Positions 1 to 8,644 of a DNA stretch of 40,476 nt are shown here, one piece after another. The notes under the pieces were generated by a model, which saw nothing but the letters and a program-made list of their open reading frames with translations, was not told the origin of the DNA and did no database searches. This stretch comes from Phycisphaerae bacterium (GTDB taxonomy: Bacteria; Planctomycetota; Phycisphaerae; UBA1845; PWPN01). The stretch lies in the NCBI GenBank assembly GCA_012719955.1, contig JAAXZI010000191.1:1-40476 (forward strand), given 5' to 3'. The translations under genes were made by a program, and so were the position numbers. Numbering within the stretch: position 1 is the stretch's first letter; each line of letters begins with the position of its first letter.

Positions 1-846
1 CCGCTGAAGAATCCGCCACCCGTAGCTTCTCCAGAATCGCGCCAGCCGCGCGTCGAGTTGATCGACGTCCGCCCCGCCCCGGCCACGGCAACGCCGGCCA
101 GTCCTGTCGAGCAGGCCTCGCCGGCCAACCAACCCGTGCTGGGGCCCACTGCCGGCCGCCCCGCTGATCTGACCGCCGTCGTGGCCGAACTGGAAGAATC
201 CGTCAAAGCCCACCCTGAGCACCTTGATGACCAGTTCCGCCTCCGCCTGCTCTACCTGGCCACCGGCCAGGACGAGAAGGCCGTCGGTCCGGTCGTGGCC
301 GCCGATCCGGTCCAGGCCAACCTGACCACCGCCCTCTTCCAGGTGATCTCCACGGCCAAGACGGCCATCCGCCAGCCGACCTCCTCGCCGGCGCCGGCCC
401 TGGCTGCCGTGGATGAGTTGCGCCGGCTGCTCGGCCAGCAGACGCCGGTGATCATCCCCAAGATCGCCCTGGTCACGCGGGTCAACAGCTTCGGCGACTA
501 TGAGGCGGTCCAGCCGCCCCGCTTCCCGGCCGGACAGGGCGTGCACGTGTACCTCTATACAGAGGTCGCCAACTTCCGCTCCGAGCCGACCTCTGACGGC
601 CGGCTCCGCACACTGCTGGCCGAGAAGGTCGAGATTTTCGACGCCGCCGGCAAGGTCATCTGGCAACAGACCGCCAACACCATCGAGGATAAAGTCCTCA
701 CCCCCCGCCGGGACTTCTTTATCCCACTGGAGATCCGCCTGCCACCGGAGACTCCCCCCGGCGAATACACCCTCAAGGTCACCATCGAGGACAAGCTCGG
801 GGCCACCACGGACCAGCAGCGGATGACGTTGATGATTGGGGATTAG
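1..846 (+). CDS. Partial protein of unknown function (C-terminal part)
   Basis: The reading frame is open from base 1 to the TAG at 844-846, so the N-terminus lies outside the window. The internal TTG at 58 is only the first possible start codon, not a likely real one. The visible part starts with a Pro/Ala-rich linker (about 50 residues) and a short helical stretch rich in Leu and Ala. It ends with about 120 residues of alternating hydrophobic strands, including VHVYLYTEVANF and GEYTLKVTIEDKLG, which resemble a beta-sandwich (Ig-like) domain of a surface or periplasmic protein. I do not recognise a named family and see no catalytic motif. Confidence 0.7.
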   Translation, partial: PLKNPPPVASPESRQPRVELIDVRPAPATATPASPVEQASPANQPVLGPTAGRPADLTAVVAELEESVKAHPEHLDDQFRLRLLYLATGQDEKAVGPVVAADPVQANLTTALFQVISTAKTAIRQPTSSPAPALAAVDELRRLLGQQTPVIIPKIALVTRVNSFGDYEAVQPPRFPAGQGVHVYLYTEVANFRSEPTSDGRLRTLLAEKVEIFDAAGKVIWQQTANTIEDKVLTPRRDFFIPLEIRLPPETPPGEYTLKVTIEDKLGATTDQQRMTLMIGD

Positions 847-936
847 TCGGTTGTCAGTGGTCAGTTGTCAGTTGTGGGAGGCATCGGAAACGTCCGAGCC
901 GTCCGATCGGTCGGATCTGTCGGATCAGTCCGATCG
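846..936. repeat. Heptad array (846-873) and palindromic 9-bp array (901-936)
   Basis: Four 7-bp units of the type GTCAGTT/GTCAGTG follow directly on the stop codon of the first gene. A separate array of four 9-bp units follows: GTCCGATCG, GTCGGATCT, GTCGGATCA, GTCCGATCG. The second array is largely self-complementary. A reverse-complement relative lies at 15690-15725, and the heptad family recurs at 10385 and 22064. Confidence 0.8.
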
Positions 937-1010
937 GACGGCACAACTGGCCGGTCTGGCTCACCTCTCACTTCTCACTTTCCCCCGAGGTGGCTAAACT
1001 GCCTTACGCC

Positions 1011-1790
1011 ATGAGCAGTGTAAAAGTCACCATCCTCGGCAGCGGGACCTCCCACGGCGTGCCCATGATCGGCTGCGACTGCCCGGTGTGCACCTCGCCC
1101 GATCCGCGCGACAAGCGGACCCGTTCGAGCATCCTCATCGAAACCGCCGGCCAGAGCATCCTCGTGGATACGACGCCCGAGCTGCGCGTGCAGTGCCTGA
1201 CCTGCAACGTCCGGCGGGTGGACGCCGTCCTCTATACCCACGCCCACGCCGACCACGTCACCGGCATGGACGACCTCCGGCGGTTCAACCATCTTCAGAG
1301 CGGCCCGATCACCTGCTACGCCGACGCCCACACCGGGGCCATCCTGAAGCGTATGTTTTCCTACGCCTTCAATCACGACCCCAACTACGTCAGCGCCATA
1401 CCGCAACTGAACCTCGCCCCCATCGACGGGCCGCTCGAACTGAACGGCGTCCGGATCATCCCCATCCGTCTGTTCCACGGCGAACTGCCGGTGCTGGGCT
1501 TCCGCGTCGGCCGGTTCGCCTATTGCACCGACGTAAGCCGCATCCCGGACGAGTCGTTCGAACTGCTTCGCGGCCTGGAGGTGCTGGTCCTGGATGCGCT
1601 TCGCCGCCGTCCGCACCCGACGCACTTCAACCTCGAACAGGCGGTCGAGACCGCCGGCCGGATCGCCGCCGACCAGACCTACTTCACACACATCGCCCAT
1701 GAACTGGGCCACGAAGCCACCAACGTCGAACTGCCGCGCAATATGGCACTGGGGTACGACGGACAAGTTATCGATTCGATCGGGGACTGA
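1011..1790 (+). CDS. MBL-fold metallo-hydrolase, PhnP-like
   Basis: A 259-residue metallo-beta-lactamase-fold hydrolase. It opens with a beta strand and GSGTSHGVP, then a Cys-rich segment (GCDCPVC) followed by DPRDKRTRSS. This is the usual N-terminal signature of the phosphoribosyl 1,2-cyclic phosphodiesterase (PhnP) group, where the cysteines bind a structural zinc. The metal motif THAHADH (HxHxDH) followed by VTGMDDLR is intact, as are later histidines (FHGELP, THIAHELGHE). The ATG at 1011 fits the family N-terminus; a GTG at 990 would add seven residues. No phn genes are nearby, so the substrate is unknown; cyclic phosphodiesterase activity is inferred from the family only. Confidence 0.8.
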   Translation: MSSVKVTILGSGTSHGVPMIGCDCPVCTSPDPRDKRTRSSILIETAGQSILVDTTPELRVQCLTCNVRRVDAVLYTHAHADHVTGMDDLRRFNHLQSGPITCYADAHTGAILKRMFSYAFNHDPNYVSAIPQLNLAPIDGPLELNGVRIIPIRLFHGELPVLGFRVGRFAYCTDVSRIPDESFELLRGLEVLVLDALRRRPHPTHFNLEQAVETAGRIAADQTYFTHIAHELGHEATNVELPRNMALGYDGQVIDSIGD

Positions 1791-2163
1791 GCACGCGGGT
1801 CGGGACAATAGACCCGACAACCTGCTGATCGCCGGGTCCGTGACGGCCTCGGAGCGGAGAAGCACCAATTCTGAGCCCGAAGCGTCTGAGCCTTGAGCGC
1901 CTGAGCCCGAAGCGCAAGCGAGGGCCCGGTGAAGCTCGCTCAGTATTCCCTCGCTTGCGCTTCGGGCTCATACGCTTCGGGCTCGATCGGCTCCGCTTCG
2001 GGCCCATGCGCTTCGGGCTCAATCGGCCGCCGCCGTTCCTGTCACGAACCCCTGGCCGACCTGCCTGGCTGGTAAGATTCTCCCCCTGGGGCGACAATAC
2101 CCTGTGTAGGGCCTGCATAGGGCAGATCGCACTGGCGTAATGCCCAAAGGACGAATCGTCGCG
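1791..2163. other. Gene-free gap with repeats
   Basis: No credible gene is seen in these 370 bases. They hold a small palindrome at 1799-1818 (GTCGGG...GACCCGAC, related to 3304-3323 and 22912-22931), a long inverted repeat at 1902-1970, and further copies of the core CGCTTCGGGCTC to about 2026. Peptides with SPKRKRG-like content that could be read here are artefacts of this repeat. Confidence 0.6.
1902..1970. repeat. Perfect 23-bp inverted repeat with 23-nt loop
   Basis: The left arm 1902-1924 (GAGCCCGAAGCGCAAGCGAG core) and right arm 1948-1970 are exact reverse complements, separated by 23 nt. Partial copies of the right-arm core (CGCTTCGGGCTC) recur at about 1974, 1995 and 2009. I believe this GAGCCCGAAGCGCAAGCGAG motif is common between planctomycete genes. 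It could form a very stable hairpin, but there is no T-run, so a terminator role is not shown. Confidence 0.8.
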
Positions 2164-2792
2164 ATGATCACACAGCCTGCCATCAATAGCGCATCGGAGC
2201 CTTCGCCGGCGGCGACCGGCCTGAACGTGCCGGATGACGCCTGCTGCCTGACGTGCGGATACAGCCTGCGCGGATTGCGGGAGGCTCGCTGGCCCGTGGG
2301 CTCGAACAGGGGCCGCGGGCACTCTCCAGGGACGAATACAACCCCGCACACGACCGCTTGCTGCTGCTGGTCATCCTGCTGTCGTGGGTCGCAGCGATAG
2401 CTGGTTTACCGGCCATTCTGCATGCAATGACGTTTGTTCGTGATCTGAAGGCGTCCTGGAACTGGACTCCCGGCGCACTGATCGGCCACGTCGGCAGCCT
2501 TATAGGGCTGGTTATGGCCATCTGGGCGCCCTTTGCCCTCATGCGGATGTGGCGTCAGCCCGGCCGCAAGCGGGCGACCGTCCTCTGGCTGTGTGGGCTT
2601 GCGACTGTTTCGCTGGTGATCCTCCGCGGCGCCGCAGTACCGATACCGGGAGTAGCCCCCGGCGGGATCGGAGCGGCCCGGTATCTCCCATTCATTGAGT
2701 TCTTGGCGTTCTCAGGGCTCCCGATCCTGGCGGTCTTGGCAGCCGCCTTCTGCCCGTCCAGGCCACGAAGATTCAGATCCAGGAGATCCAAA
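2164..2792 (+). pseudogene. Damaged zinc-ribbon membrane protein gene (apparent frameshift)
   Basis: From the ATG at 2164 the frame encodes CLTCGYSLRGLREAR, matching the first zinc knuckle of the CGY-x-L-x-GLPEP-x-CPECG family seen intact in the gene at 3344-3790. The second knuckle (CPECG) is missing and that frame soon becomes unlike protein. From about 2290 a different frame encodes four likely membrane segments (for example LLLLVILLSWVAAIAGL and LIGHVGSLIGLVMAIWA). The simplest reading is a small indel near 2285-2310. The membrane frame is open straight into the acetyltransferase downstream, so a real 347-residue fusion from about 2253 is the alternative. Confidence 0.45.
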
Positions 2793-3296
2793 GTGATTCG
2801 TCTCTGTCGCGACAGTGAGTTCGAAACCATCTTCGACATCATCAACGACGCGGCCGTTGCCTATAAAGGCATCATCCCCGCCGACCGCTGGCATGAGCCG
2901 TATATGCCACGTGAAGAGCTTCGCCAGCAGATGGCCGAAGGCGTGGTCTTCTGGGGCTACGAAGAGGGCGGCGAACTGATCGGCGTCATGGGCATCCAGC
3001 ACGTCAAAGACGTCACCCTGATCCGGCACGCCTACGTGCGCACGAAACATCGCCAACACGGCATCGGCGGCAAGCTGCTCGCGCACCTGCGAACGCTCAC
3101 CGACCGCCCGGTGCTCATCGGCACCTGGGCCGCCGCCACGTGGGCTATTCGCTTCTACCAGAAACACGGCTTTCGCCTGGTCACCCCCGAAGAGAAAGAC
3201 CGCCTGCTGCGCAAGTACTGGAACATCCCCGAGCGGCAGGTTGAAACATCGGTCGTTCTAGCCGATGAGAACTGGTTCCGTTCACAAAGCCATTAA
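2793..3296 (+). CDS. GNAT-family N-acetyltransferase
   Basis: A 167-residue GNAT protein. The start is GTG 2793, because AGGAG lies 7 nt upstream (2781-2785) and the product then begins VIRLCRDSEFETIFDIIND, the usual beginning of this group. The acetyl-CoA site is visible as RTKHRQHGIGGKLLAHL (R/Q-x-x-G-x-G/A loop), followed by FYQKHGFRLV, the conserved beta6-alpha4 region of GNAT enzymes. The acceptor is unknown. The same frame is open upstream through a membrane-protein region, so some annotators would call one long fusion; the ribosome site and the family length argue for the short form. Confidence 0.75.
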   Translation: MIRLCRDSEFETIFDIINDAAVAYKGIIPADRWHEPYMPREELRQQMAEGVVFWGYEEGGELIGVMGIQHVKDVTLIRHAYVRTKHRQHGIGGKLLAHLRTLTDRPVLIGTWAAATWAIRFYQKHGFRLVTPEEKDRLLRKYWNIPERQVETSVVLADENWFRSQSH

Positions 3297-3303
3297 CGCG
3301 TAG

Positions 3304-3323
3304 GTCGGGTCAGCAGACCCGAC
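3304..3323. repeat. REP-like palindrome
   Basis: GTCGGGT-CAGC-AGACCCGAC is a near-perfect palindrome between convergent genes. An identical 20-bp copy lies at 22912-22931 upstream of pduL, and a variant with a changed loop is at 1799-1818. Confidence 0.75.
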
Positions 3324-3343
3324 GTCCACGCTGCATGTCAGAC

Positions 3344-3790
3344 TTACTGGAGTGGCTTGCCCGGCTGGAAAGGCGCTCCACATTCCGGGCATCGCGGCTC
3401 GGGCAGACCTGTCAGGCAGTAACCACACTTTGCGCAGTGGTTAGGTCGTGGCCGAGGACCAAGGGGAAACATCACGCGTATGGCCAGCCCAACCCCGACC
3501 ATCTGCCCAACCACATAACCCACGAACAGGATCAGCACTCCCTTTGGATACGCCAGATAGACCAGACCAGCCGATACCCACGTGCAGAGCGACTGCGTGA
3601 CACAGGCGAGCAACAGGCGGTCCAGTCTGCTCATGTATTGGTGGCCGACCTGCCCGATAACCGCCCCAGGCATGAGGCCGAGCATGCCCGCGAACAGGAG
3701 GGCTATAGTTGAAGGGGGCCACCCAAAGACGAAGGCAACGGCAATGACGTTAAACACGGCAGCAAGGCACAATCCGAGCACAAAACGCAT
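3344..3790 (-). CDS. Membrane protein with C-terminal zinc ribbon
   Basis: A 148-residue protein with four predicted membrane helices (starting FVLGLCLAAVFNVIAVAFVFGW). A cytosolic-looking tail carries two CxxC knuckles, CAKCGY and CPECG, joined by CLTGLPEPR. This zinc-ribbon signature is very common in planctomycete hypothetical proteins; its function is not known. GGAG sits 6 nt before the ATG and overlaps the end of acpS, so the gene is probably co-transcribed and translationally linked with acpS. It serves as the intact reference for the damaged gene at 2164. Confidence 0.75.
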   Translation of the reverse strand: MRFVLGLCLAAVFNVIAVAFVFGWPPSTIALLFAGMLGLMPGAVIGQVGHQYMSRLDRLLLACVTQSLCTWVSAGLVYLAYPKGVLILFVGYVVGQMVGVGLAIRVMFPLGPRPRPNHCAKCGYCLTGLPEPRCPECGAPFQPGKPLQ

Positions 3791-3799
3791 CGGAGACTC

Positions 3800-4186
3800 C
3801 TACCCGCCGACCCCGATTGCCGTCGCCGCCGCGTAGTTCTCCGTGTGCGTGATGGAGATGAGGATCTGCGTGATGCCCAGCGATTCGGCGATGCGCTGGC
3901 ACTCGTCCCGGAGTGTCACGTACGGCCGGCCGGCAGAGTCGTTGAGCACTTCCATGTCTCGCCAGGCGATCCGGCCGCGCCAGCCGGTGCCAAGCACCTT
4001 GAGGATGGCCTCCTTGGCCGCGAACCGCCCCGCCAATCGCGGCACAATATCGCCCACGTACCGCCGGACGTAGACCAGCTCCGCGTCGGTCAGCAGGCGG
4101 TCGGTCACGCGGTCGCCGTGCCGCTGCCACAGGTCGCGAATACGGGCGCACTCGATCAGATCCATGCCCAGTCCGATGATGTTCAT
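3800..4186 (-). CDS. acpS: Holo-[acyl-carrier-protein] synthase
   Basis: A 128-residue phosphopantetheinyl transferase that moves the 4'-phosphopantetheine of CoA onto acyl carrier protein. The AcpS hallmarks are present: GLGMDLIE near the N-terminus (Mg-binding Asp), RFAAKEAILKVLGTG (metal-binding Glu and the KE-A-x-x-K-x-LGTG helix), and a late ISITHTENYAAATAI strand. The ATG at 4186 gives the canonical MNIIGLGMDLIE start; the longer frame upstream is Arg/Pro-rich and unlikely. It lies between an SGNH hydrolase and a zinc-ribbon protein on the same strand. Confidence 0.92.
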   Translation of the reverse strand: MNIIGLGMDLIECARIRDLWQRHGDRVTDRLLTDAELVYVRRYVGDIVPRLAGRFAAKEAILKVLGTGWRGRIAWRDMEVLNDSAGRPYVTLRDECQRIAESLGITQILISITHTENYAAATAIGVGG

Positions 4187-4256
4187 ACGCGTCAGGGTAA
4201 CCGGCAGGCAGGGCAAACGGCAAGCTGTTCCGCCCCGGGGGGGGCGGATCTGCGGA

Positions 4257-5927
4257 CTACCTGGATGGTGCGGAGGCCGGCAGGCTGGCCGGGGGCTCAC
4301 GGAGTTCGGCCAGTACCGCTTCGGCCACAAAGGGGATCGTGGCCTCGTGCAGCGCCGGGCTCGGGTGGGGGTCAAACCGGTTGACCTGCATCCGCGGATC
4401 CATCGCGTCCACCAGCACGCTCAGGTCAACCAGCGGCACGTCATTCGCCCGGACAATGGCCCTGACCTGCTCCATGGCATAGCGCAGCGGCTCCGAATCG
4501 GCGGGCACGCCCAGGTACGGGTACAACACGACCACTGGCCGGGCGCCCGCCTCGCGGATCAAGCGGAACAGCGTGCCCAGGTCCTCGGCCTGGCGGGCCA
4601 GCAGGGCCGGGTTTTGATAATCGCGAAGGCCGGGCAAGTCGATAATCTGCAGCTTCGACTGGTGGCGGCGCAGGGCCAGGTGCCAGATCGCAAATTCCAG
4701 GAAGTCGCTGCTGTCGGTAATCGGTTGCCAGCCCAGCCACGGCCTCACCCGCGGCGGCGGAAGCTTCTCGATCCCCTCGATGTCGTTCAACACATAGGCC
4801 AGCACAACCACCCGGGGATGAAGCCGGACCGCCTGGTCCTTGAAGATCTTGATCTGGTCCCGGGTATTGATGCCGGGAACGCCCAGGCTGAACACGCGCG
4901 GCGGCGGCAGGACTTTCGCTGCCAGGGCCCGTTCGAGCCGGGGGCCGATCAAATCGTCATAATTGTTCAGGCCCCAGCCGAAGACGAAGGAGTCACCCAG
5001 CAATACGATGCGCGTCAGTTTGTTGAGTTCGTCGGGCGAGGGGATCTCCCGATCGCGATAGCCCCAACTGTTACATTGCACATGCCGCCGGAACCAGGCC
5101 AGCGCGGTGCGCAATTCACCGTTTGCGTCTGAAGCGTCATAGACGTGCCGAAAGTAGAATTCGGCCACGAGGACCGCGGCCAGCAGACTGGCCGTCGCGC
5201 CAGCCGATACGGAAGCGCCCCGCAGAAGTCCGCGAAGGGCTCCAGCCGATCGGTGACGCCACCCCCTCCAGCAGAAAAACTGTACGCCGATCCAGCCGGT
5301 GATGCCGACCAGCAGCAGCCCCGGCAATGTGTGTCGCTCCAACCCTCCAAGGGCCAGGAGCAGGATAGCCGAGGCCAGGCCGTAGAGAATCACACCGGCA
5401 ATACAGTCGGTCGGGCCGGCGGCATCCAGGGCCGGTGACGGCCTGCCGGCGGCCGGGCCGTCCTGTCTGGAAGGTTGCGGATCGGCGGAACGGACGCCGC
5501 GCCACCCGCGCCACCAGCCACTCGCGTACAAGCCGACGACAATGTACAGCACCACCGCGAACTGCCAGGACGTGAAGCGCCCCAGATAAGCGGCCCCCAC
5601 CCCCAGGACCGTCCCTGCGATGAGCCACGCCCCGGCTCGAACGTGAGAAGCCGCCGGCGTGTCGGTCGGTCGCCAGCGATCTTCAACTACGGGCCAGGCA
5701 GCGCCCACGATCAGCGCCGGCAGGAGCCAGAAGGCGAAATCTTCCACCAGCCGGTCCAACAGGAACAGGACGAGCACAAACCGAACCAGCGTCTTGCCCC
5801 AGCCGCGTGAGGGGGCTGCCGACGCTTCGAGCAGGATAAGCCACGGACCCACACACAGCAGCAACGCGGCGCGTTCCACGAGCGAGGTCGAGACCGGCCC
5901 CAGGTACCCGAATAACGCAGACCACAT
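4257..5927 (-). CDS. Polytopic membrane protein with C-terminal SGNH/GDSL hydrolase domain
   Basis: A 556-residue protein. About residues 1-250 form several membrane helices with short loops. The C-terminal ~300 residues are an SGNH hydrolase: block I IVLLGDSFVFGWG with the nucleophile Ser, a Gly block GVPGINTRDQ, VLAYVLNDIE (Asn block) and FDPHPSPALHEA with the catalytic Asp/His pair. Such fusions often act on acyl or acetyl groups of envelope polysaccharides, but the substrate is unknown here. It diverges from pcrA with 97 bp between the starts and precedes acpS by 70 bp. Confidence 0.75.
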   Translation of the reverse strand: MWSALFGYLGPVSTSLVERAALLLCVGPWLILLEASAAPSRGWGKTLVRFVLVLFLLDRLVEDFAFWLLPALIVGAAWPVVEDRWRPTDTPAASHVRAGAWLIAGTVLGVGAAYLGRFTSWQFAVVLYIVVGLYASGWWRGWRGVRSADPQPSRQDGPAAGRPSPALDAAGPTDCIAGVILYGLASAILLLALGGLERHTLPGLLLVGITGWIGVQFFCWRGWRHRSAGALRGLLRGASVSAGATASLLAAVLVAEFYFRHVYDASDANGELRTALAWFRRHVQCNSWGYRDREIPSPDELNKLTRIVLLGDSFVFGWGLNNYDDLIGPRLERALAAKVLPPPRVFSLGVPGINTRDQIKIFKDQAVRLHPRVVVLAYVLNDIEGIEKLPPPRVRPWLGWQPITDSSDFLEFAIWHLALRRHQSKLQIIDLPGLRDYQNPALLARQAEDLGTLFRLIREAGARPVVVLYPYLGVPADSEPLRYAMEQVRAIVRANDVPLVDLSVLVDAMDPRMQVNRFDPHPSPALHEATIPFVAEAVLAELREPPASLPASAPSR

Positions 5928-5974
5928 GCGCGCAGAAGATAAGCCGGGATTAAGTGATTTGAAAGCCGGCCGGG

Positions 5975-6003
5975 TTCGACTTCATGACCGTTTACGGATA
6001 TAT
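5975..6003 (+). promoter_or_regulatory. Possible sigma70-type promoter for pcrA
   Basis: TTCGAC (5975-5980) and ATATAT (5998-6003) are separated by 17 bp and end 21 bp before the pcrA ATG, leaving room for the AGGAG at 6015-6019. Matches are partial; this is inference only. Confidence 0.3.
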
Positions 6004-6024
6004 AACTTCGCACCAGGAGTCAGC

Positions 6025-8187
6025 ATGGAACCGGATGAGCTATTGGAAGGATTGACCGAGCCGCAACGGGAGGCCGTCGTGCATGGCGACGGGCCACTGC
6101 TGGTCCTGGCCGGGCCGGGCAGCGGAAAAACACGGGTGATTACCCACCGGGCAGCGTATCTGGCCCGCACGATCACCCACGCGCGCCATATTCTCGCGAT
6201 TACCTTCACCAACAAGGCCGCCCGCGAGATGGCCGAACGCATGGAACGGCTGGACGTCGGCCCGGGGCTGACCTGCTCGACGTTTCACTCCTTCTGCGCC
6301 CGCAGCCTGCGGATGTACGGCGACCGGGCTGGCATCAAGCCCAACTTCTCCATTTTCGACGAAGCTGACCAACAGCAGGCCATGAAGGCGGCCATTAGAC
6401 AGGCGGAGCTTTCTGAAGAAAACTTCACGCCGGCCCGAATGCTGCACAAGATCAGCCGGCTCAAGAATGCGATGATCCTGGCCGAGGACTTCGCCCAGCA
6501 GGCCCAGGGCTGGGAGGACCGGGCGGTGGCCCGGATTTACCTGGCCTACCAGCAGGTTCTGAAGGCCCAGAACGCCCTGGACTTTGACGACCTGCTGGTG
6601 GAGATGGCCCTGCTGCTGGGCCGCGACCCGGAACTGCGCGACCACCTCAACGATCGCTATCGCTATGTTCTCGTGGACGAATACCAGGACACCAACCACG
6701 CCCAGTATCTCATCGCCCGCGGCCTGGCCCTCAACCATGAGAACCTCTGCGTAACCGGCGACCCGGACCAGTCGATCTACGCCTGGCGCGGGGCCAACCT
6801 GCAGAACATCCTGCAGTTTGAGGAGGATTTTCCCAAGGCCAAAGTCATCCGGCTGGAGGAGAATTTCCGCTCAACGCCGCAGATCCTGGATGCCGCGGAC
6901 GCGGTCATCAAGCACAACCGCAAGCGCAAAAGAAAAGCTCTATTCACCTGCAATCCGGCCGGCCCGCCCGTCCGCGTGGCCAGGTGCGAGGACCAGCACG
7001 CCGAGTCGGCCTTTGTCGCCCGGGAAATCAAAAAACATGTCAACGCCGGCGGACGCTACGATGACGTGGCCATCTTCTATCGCACCAACGCGCTCTCGCG
7101 AAATATCGAAGCTGCCCTGCGCAACGCCACCATTCCCTACCAGATCGCCCGGGGCGTGGCCTTTTTCCAGCGCACCGAGGTCAAGGACGTGCTCGCCTAT
7201 CTGAAGGTGGTGGCCAACCCGCTGGATACCGTCTCGCTGGAGCGGATCATCAACACCCCGGCGCGCAAGATCGGCAAGACCAGCGTGGAACGGCTGTTTG
7301 CCTGTGCCCGGCAGAGAGGCCGCCCGCCGCAGGCCCTGCTGGAACGGCCGGAGGATATTCCCGACATTCCCAAGGCGGCCGTCAAGGGCATGAAAAGCCT
7401 GATGAGCCTTCTGGCCGGCATCGCCGAGGCCGCAGAGCACGGCGCGGTGCGCGATGCGGTCGAATACGTGGTCATGAACAGCGGGCTGCTGTCCCATCAC
7501 CACGATTCGGCGGACAGCAGCGCCGTCGAGAACATGAACGAGCTGATCAGCGCCGCCGCCCAGTACGACCGCCAGCACCCCGACGGTGACGGCAGCCTCA
7601 CCGACTGGCTCACACAGGTCGCCCTGGTCAGCGACGTGGATGCCATCGACCCGGAGGTCGGAGCGGTCACGCTGATGACCCTGCATGCCGCCAAGGGGCT
7701 CGAATTCAACCACGTTTTCATGGTCGGGCTGGAGGATGGGCTGCTCCCCCACCAGCGCAGCCGGGAAGAGAACGGGGACATCGAAGAGGAACGCCGTCTG
7801 TGTTTCGTGGGCATGACCCGGGCCCGGCGTGCGTTGACCATGACGTACGCGAAATGGCGGGAAAGCCGCGGCATCAGCCAGCGGACGACCGGTTCACAGT
7901 TCCTGCACGAATTGCCGCGCGAGGGTATCGAGCAAATCACCGTTCATGACGAGGAAGAGGAATGGCGGTACGATAGAGAGGTTGACGAAGCGCCTTTGGA
8001 CGACGCGTACGAGTGGCGCGAAGGGCAGATGGTACGGCACCCCGATTACGGAACCGGGCAGATCCAGGCCCTGGAATGGACTGGCCGGGGCACGCGGGCA
8101 CGGGTGCGGTTCAAAGCGATCGGGGACATGACCATCTACCTGCAATACAGCAACCTGGAGCCGCTGGAGTTCGAGGAGATGGACTGA
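6025..8187 (+). CDS. pcrA: UvrD/PcrA-type ATP-dependent DNA helicase
   Basis: A 720-residue SF1A 3'-5' DNA helicase of normal PcrA length. The ATG at 6025 has AGGAG five bases upstream; the frame is open much further 5' but only as the shadow of the divergent gene. Motifs in order: Q-motif region LTEPQREAV, Walker A AGPGSGKT (29-36), Ia TFTNKAAREM, motif II VDEYQDTN (about 217-224), III GDPDQSIYAWRGA, IV LEENFRST, V TLHAAKGLEF with VGLEDGLLPH, and VI EERRLCFVGMTRAR. The C-terminus has the PcrA Tudor-like segment (G-x-x-V-x-HPDYGTG). It is expected to act in nucleotide excision repair, replication restart and RNA polymerase backtracking. Confidence 0.95.
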   Translation: MEPDELLEGLTEPQREAVVHGDGPLLVLAGPGSGKTRVITHRAAYLARTITHARHILAITFTNKAAREMAERMERLDVGPGLTCSTFHSFCARSLRMYGDRAGIKPNFSIFDEADQQQAMKAAIRQAELSEENFTPARMLHKISRLKNAMILAEDFAQQAQGWEDRAVARIYLAYQQVLKAQNALDFDDLLVEMALLLGRDPELRDHLNDRYRYVLVDEYQDTNHAQYLIARGLALNHENLCVTGDPDQSIYAWRGANLQNILQFEEDFPKAKVIRLEENFRSTPQILDAADAVIKHNRKRKRKALFTCNPAGPPVRVARCEDQHAESAFVAREIKKHVNAGGRYDDVAIFYRTNALSRNIEAALRNATIPYQIARGVAFFQRTEVKDVLAYLKVVANPLDTVSLERIINTPARKIGKTSVERLFACARQRGRPPQALLERPEDIPDIPKAAVKGMKSLMSLLAGIAEAAEHGAVRDAVEYVVMNSGLLSHHHDSADSSAVENMNELISAAAQYDRQHPDGDGSLTDWLTQVALVSDVDAIDPEVGAVTLMTLHAAKGLEFNHVFMVGLEDGLLPHQRSREENGDIEEERRLCFVGMTRARRALTMTYAKWRESRGISQRTTGSQFLHELPREGIEQITVHDEEEEWRYDREVDEAPLDDAYEWREGQMVRHPDYGTGQIQALEWTGRGTRARVRFKAIGDMTIYLQYSNLEPLEFEEMD

Positions 8188-8205
8188 TTGGGTCCAGCAG
8201 AGAAT

Positions 8206-8269
8206 GTGAGAAGGTGGGAAGGTGGGAAGGTGAGAATGTGGGAACGGGAGAACGAGGGAACGAGGAAGG
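8206..8269. repeat. Purine-rich 8-bp tandem array
   Basis: Eight consecutive 8-bp units of the type GTGAGAAG, GTGGGAAG, GTGGGAAC, GAGGGAAC. One strand is almost pure purine. Less regular units continue to about 8390. It is the reverse-complement counterpart of the array at 8856-8927. Confidence 0.85.
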
Positions 8270-8396
8270 AGGAGAGAGGGAAAGCAGGAACGGGGGAACA
8301 TGGGAAGTGGGAAAGTGGTAATGGCGGGAAGCGGGATTAGGGGAACGTGAGCATGTGAAAAAGTGAGAAGGCGGGACAGTTAGAAAGTGGAGCGCG

Positions 8397-8572
8397 AGAA
8401 TCTGGAACGTGGAGAGTGAGAATCTGAAACGCGGAGAGTGAAAATCTGCGAAGTGGTGTGTGAGAAATCGAAAAGTGGAGAGTGAAACTCTGAGAAGTGG
8501 TATGTGAGAAATTGAGAAGTGGTATGTGAGAAATTGAGAAGTGGAGAGTGAAGATCTGAGAAGTGGCGTGTG
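8397..8572. repeat. 22-bp tandem array, eight units
   Basis: Eight contiguous 22-bp units with consensus near AGAATCTGAGAAGTGGAGAG plus TG. Units 6 and 7 (8507-8550) are nearly identical, and units 1-2 share the GGAGAGTG end. The period is not a multiple of three, so a coding role is unlikely. Confidence 0.85.
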
Positions 8573-8644
8573 AGATCCTGCGAGTTGCAGCAAGCCCCGG
8601 GCACGATCTGGCCGGATGCAGGCCGGAGCATGCTTGCCGGGCCG

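Noticed and set aside
1768..2349. Minus-strand frame with SPKRKRG-like content
   Set aside because: The content comes from the GAGCCCGAAGCGCAAGCGAG repeat and not from a protein family.
5659..6024. N-terminal extension of the helicase frame
   Set aside because: It is the shadow of the divergent SGNH gene; AGGAG before ATG 6025 and the normal PcrA N-terminus fix the start.
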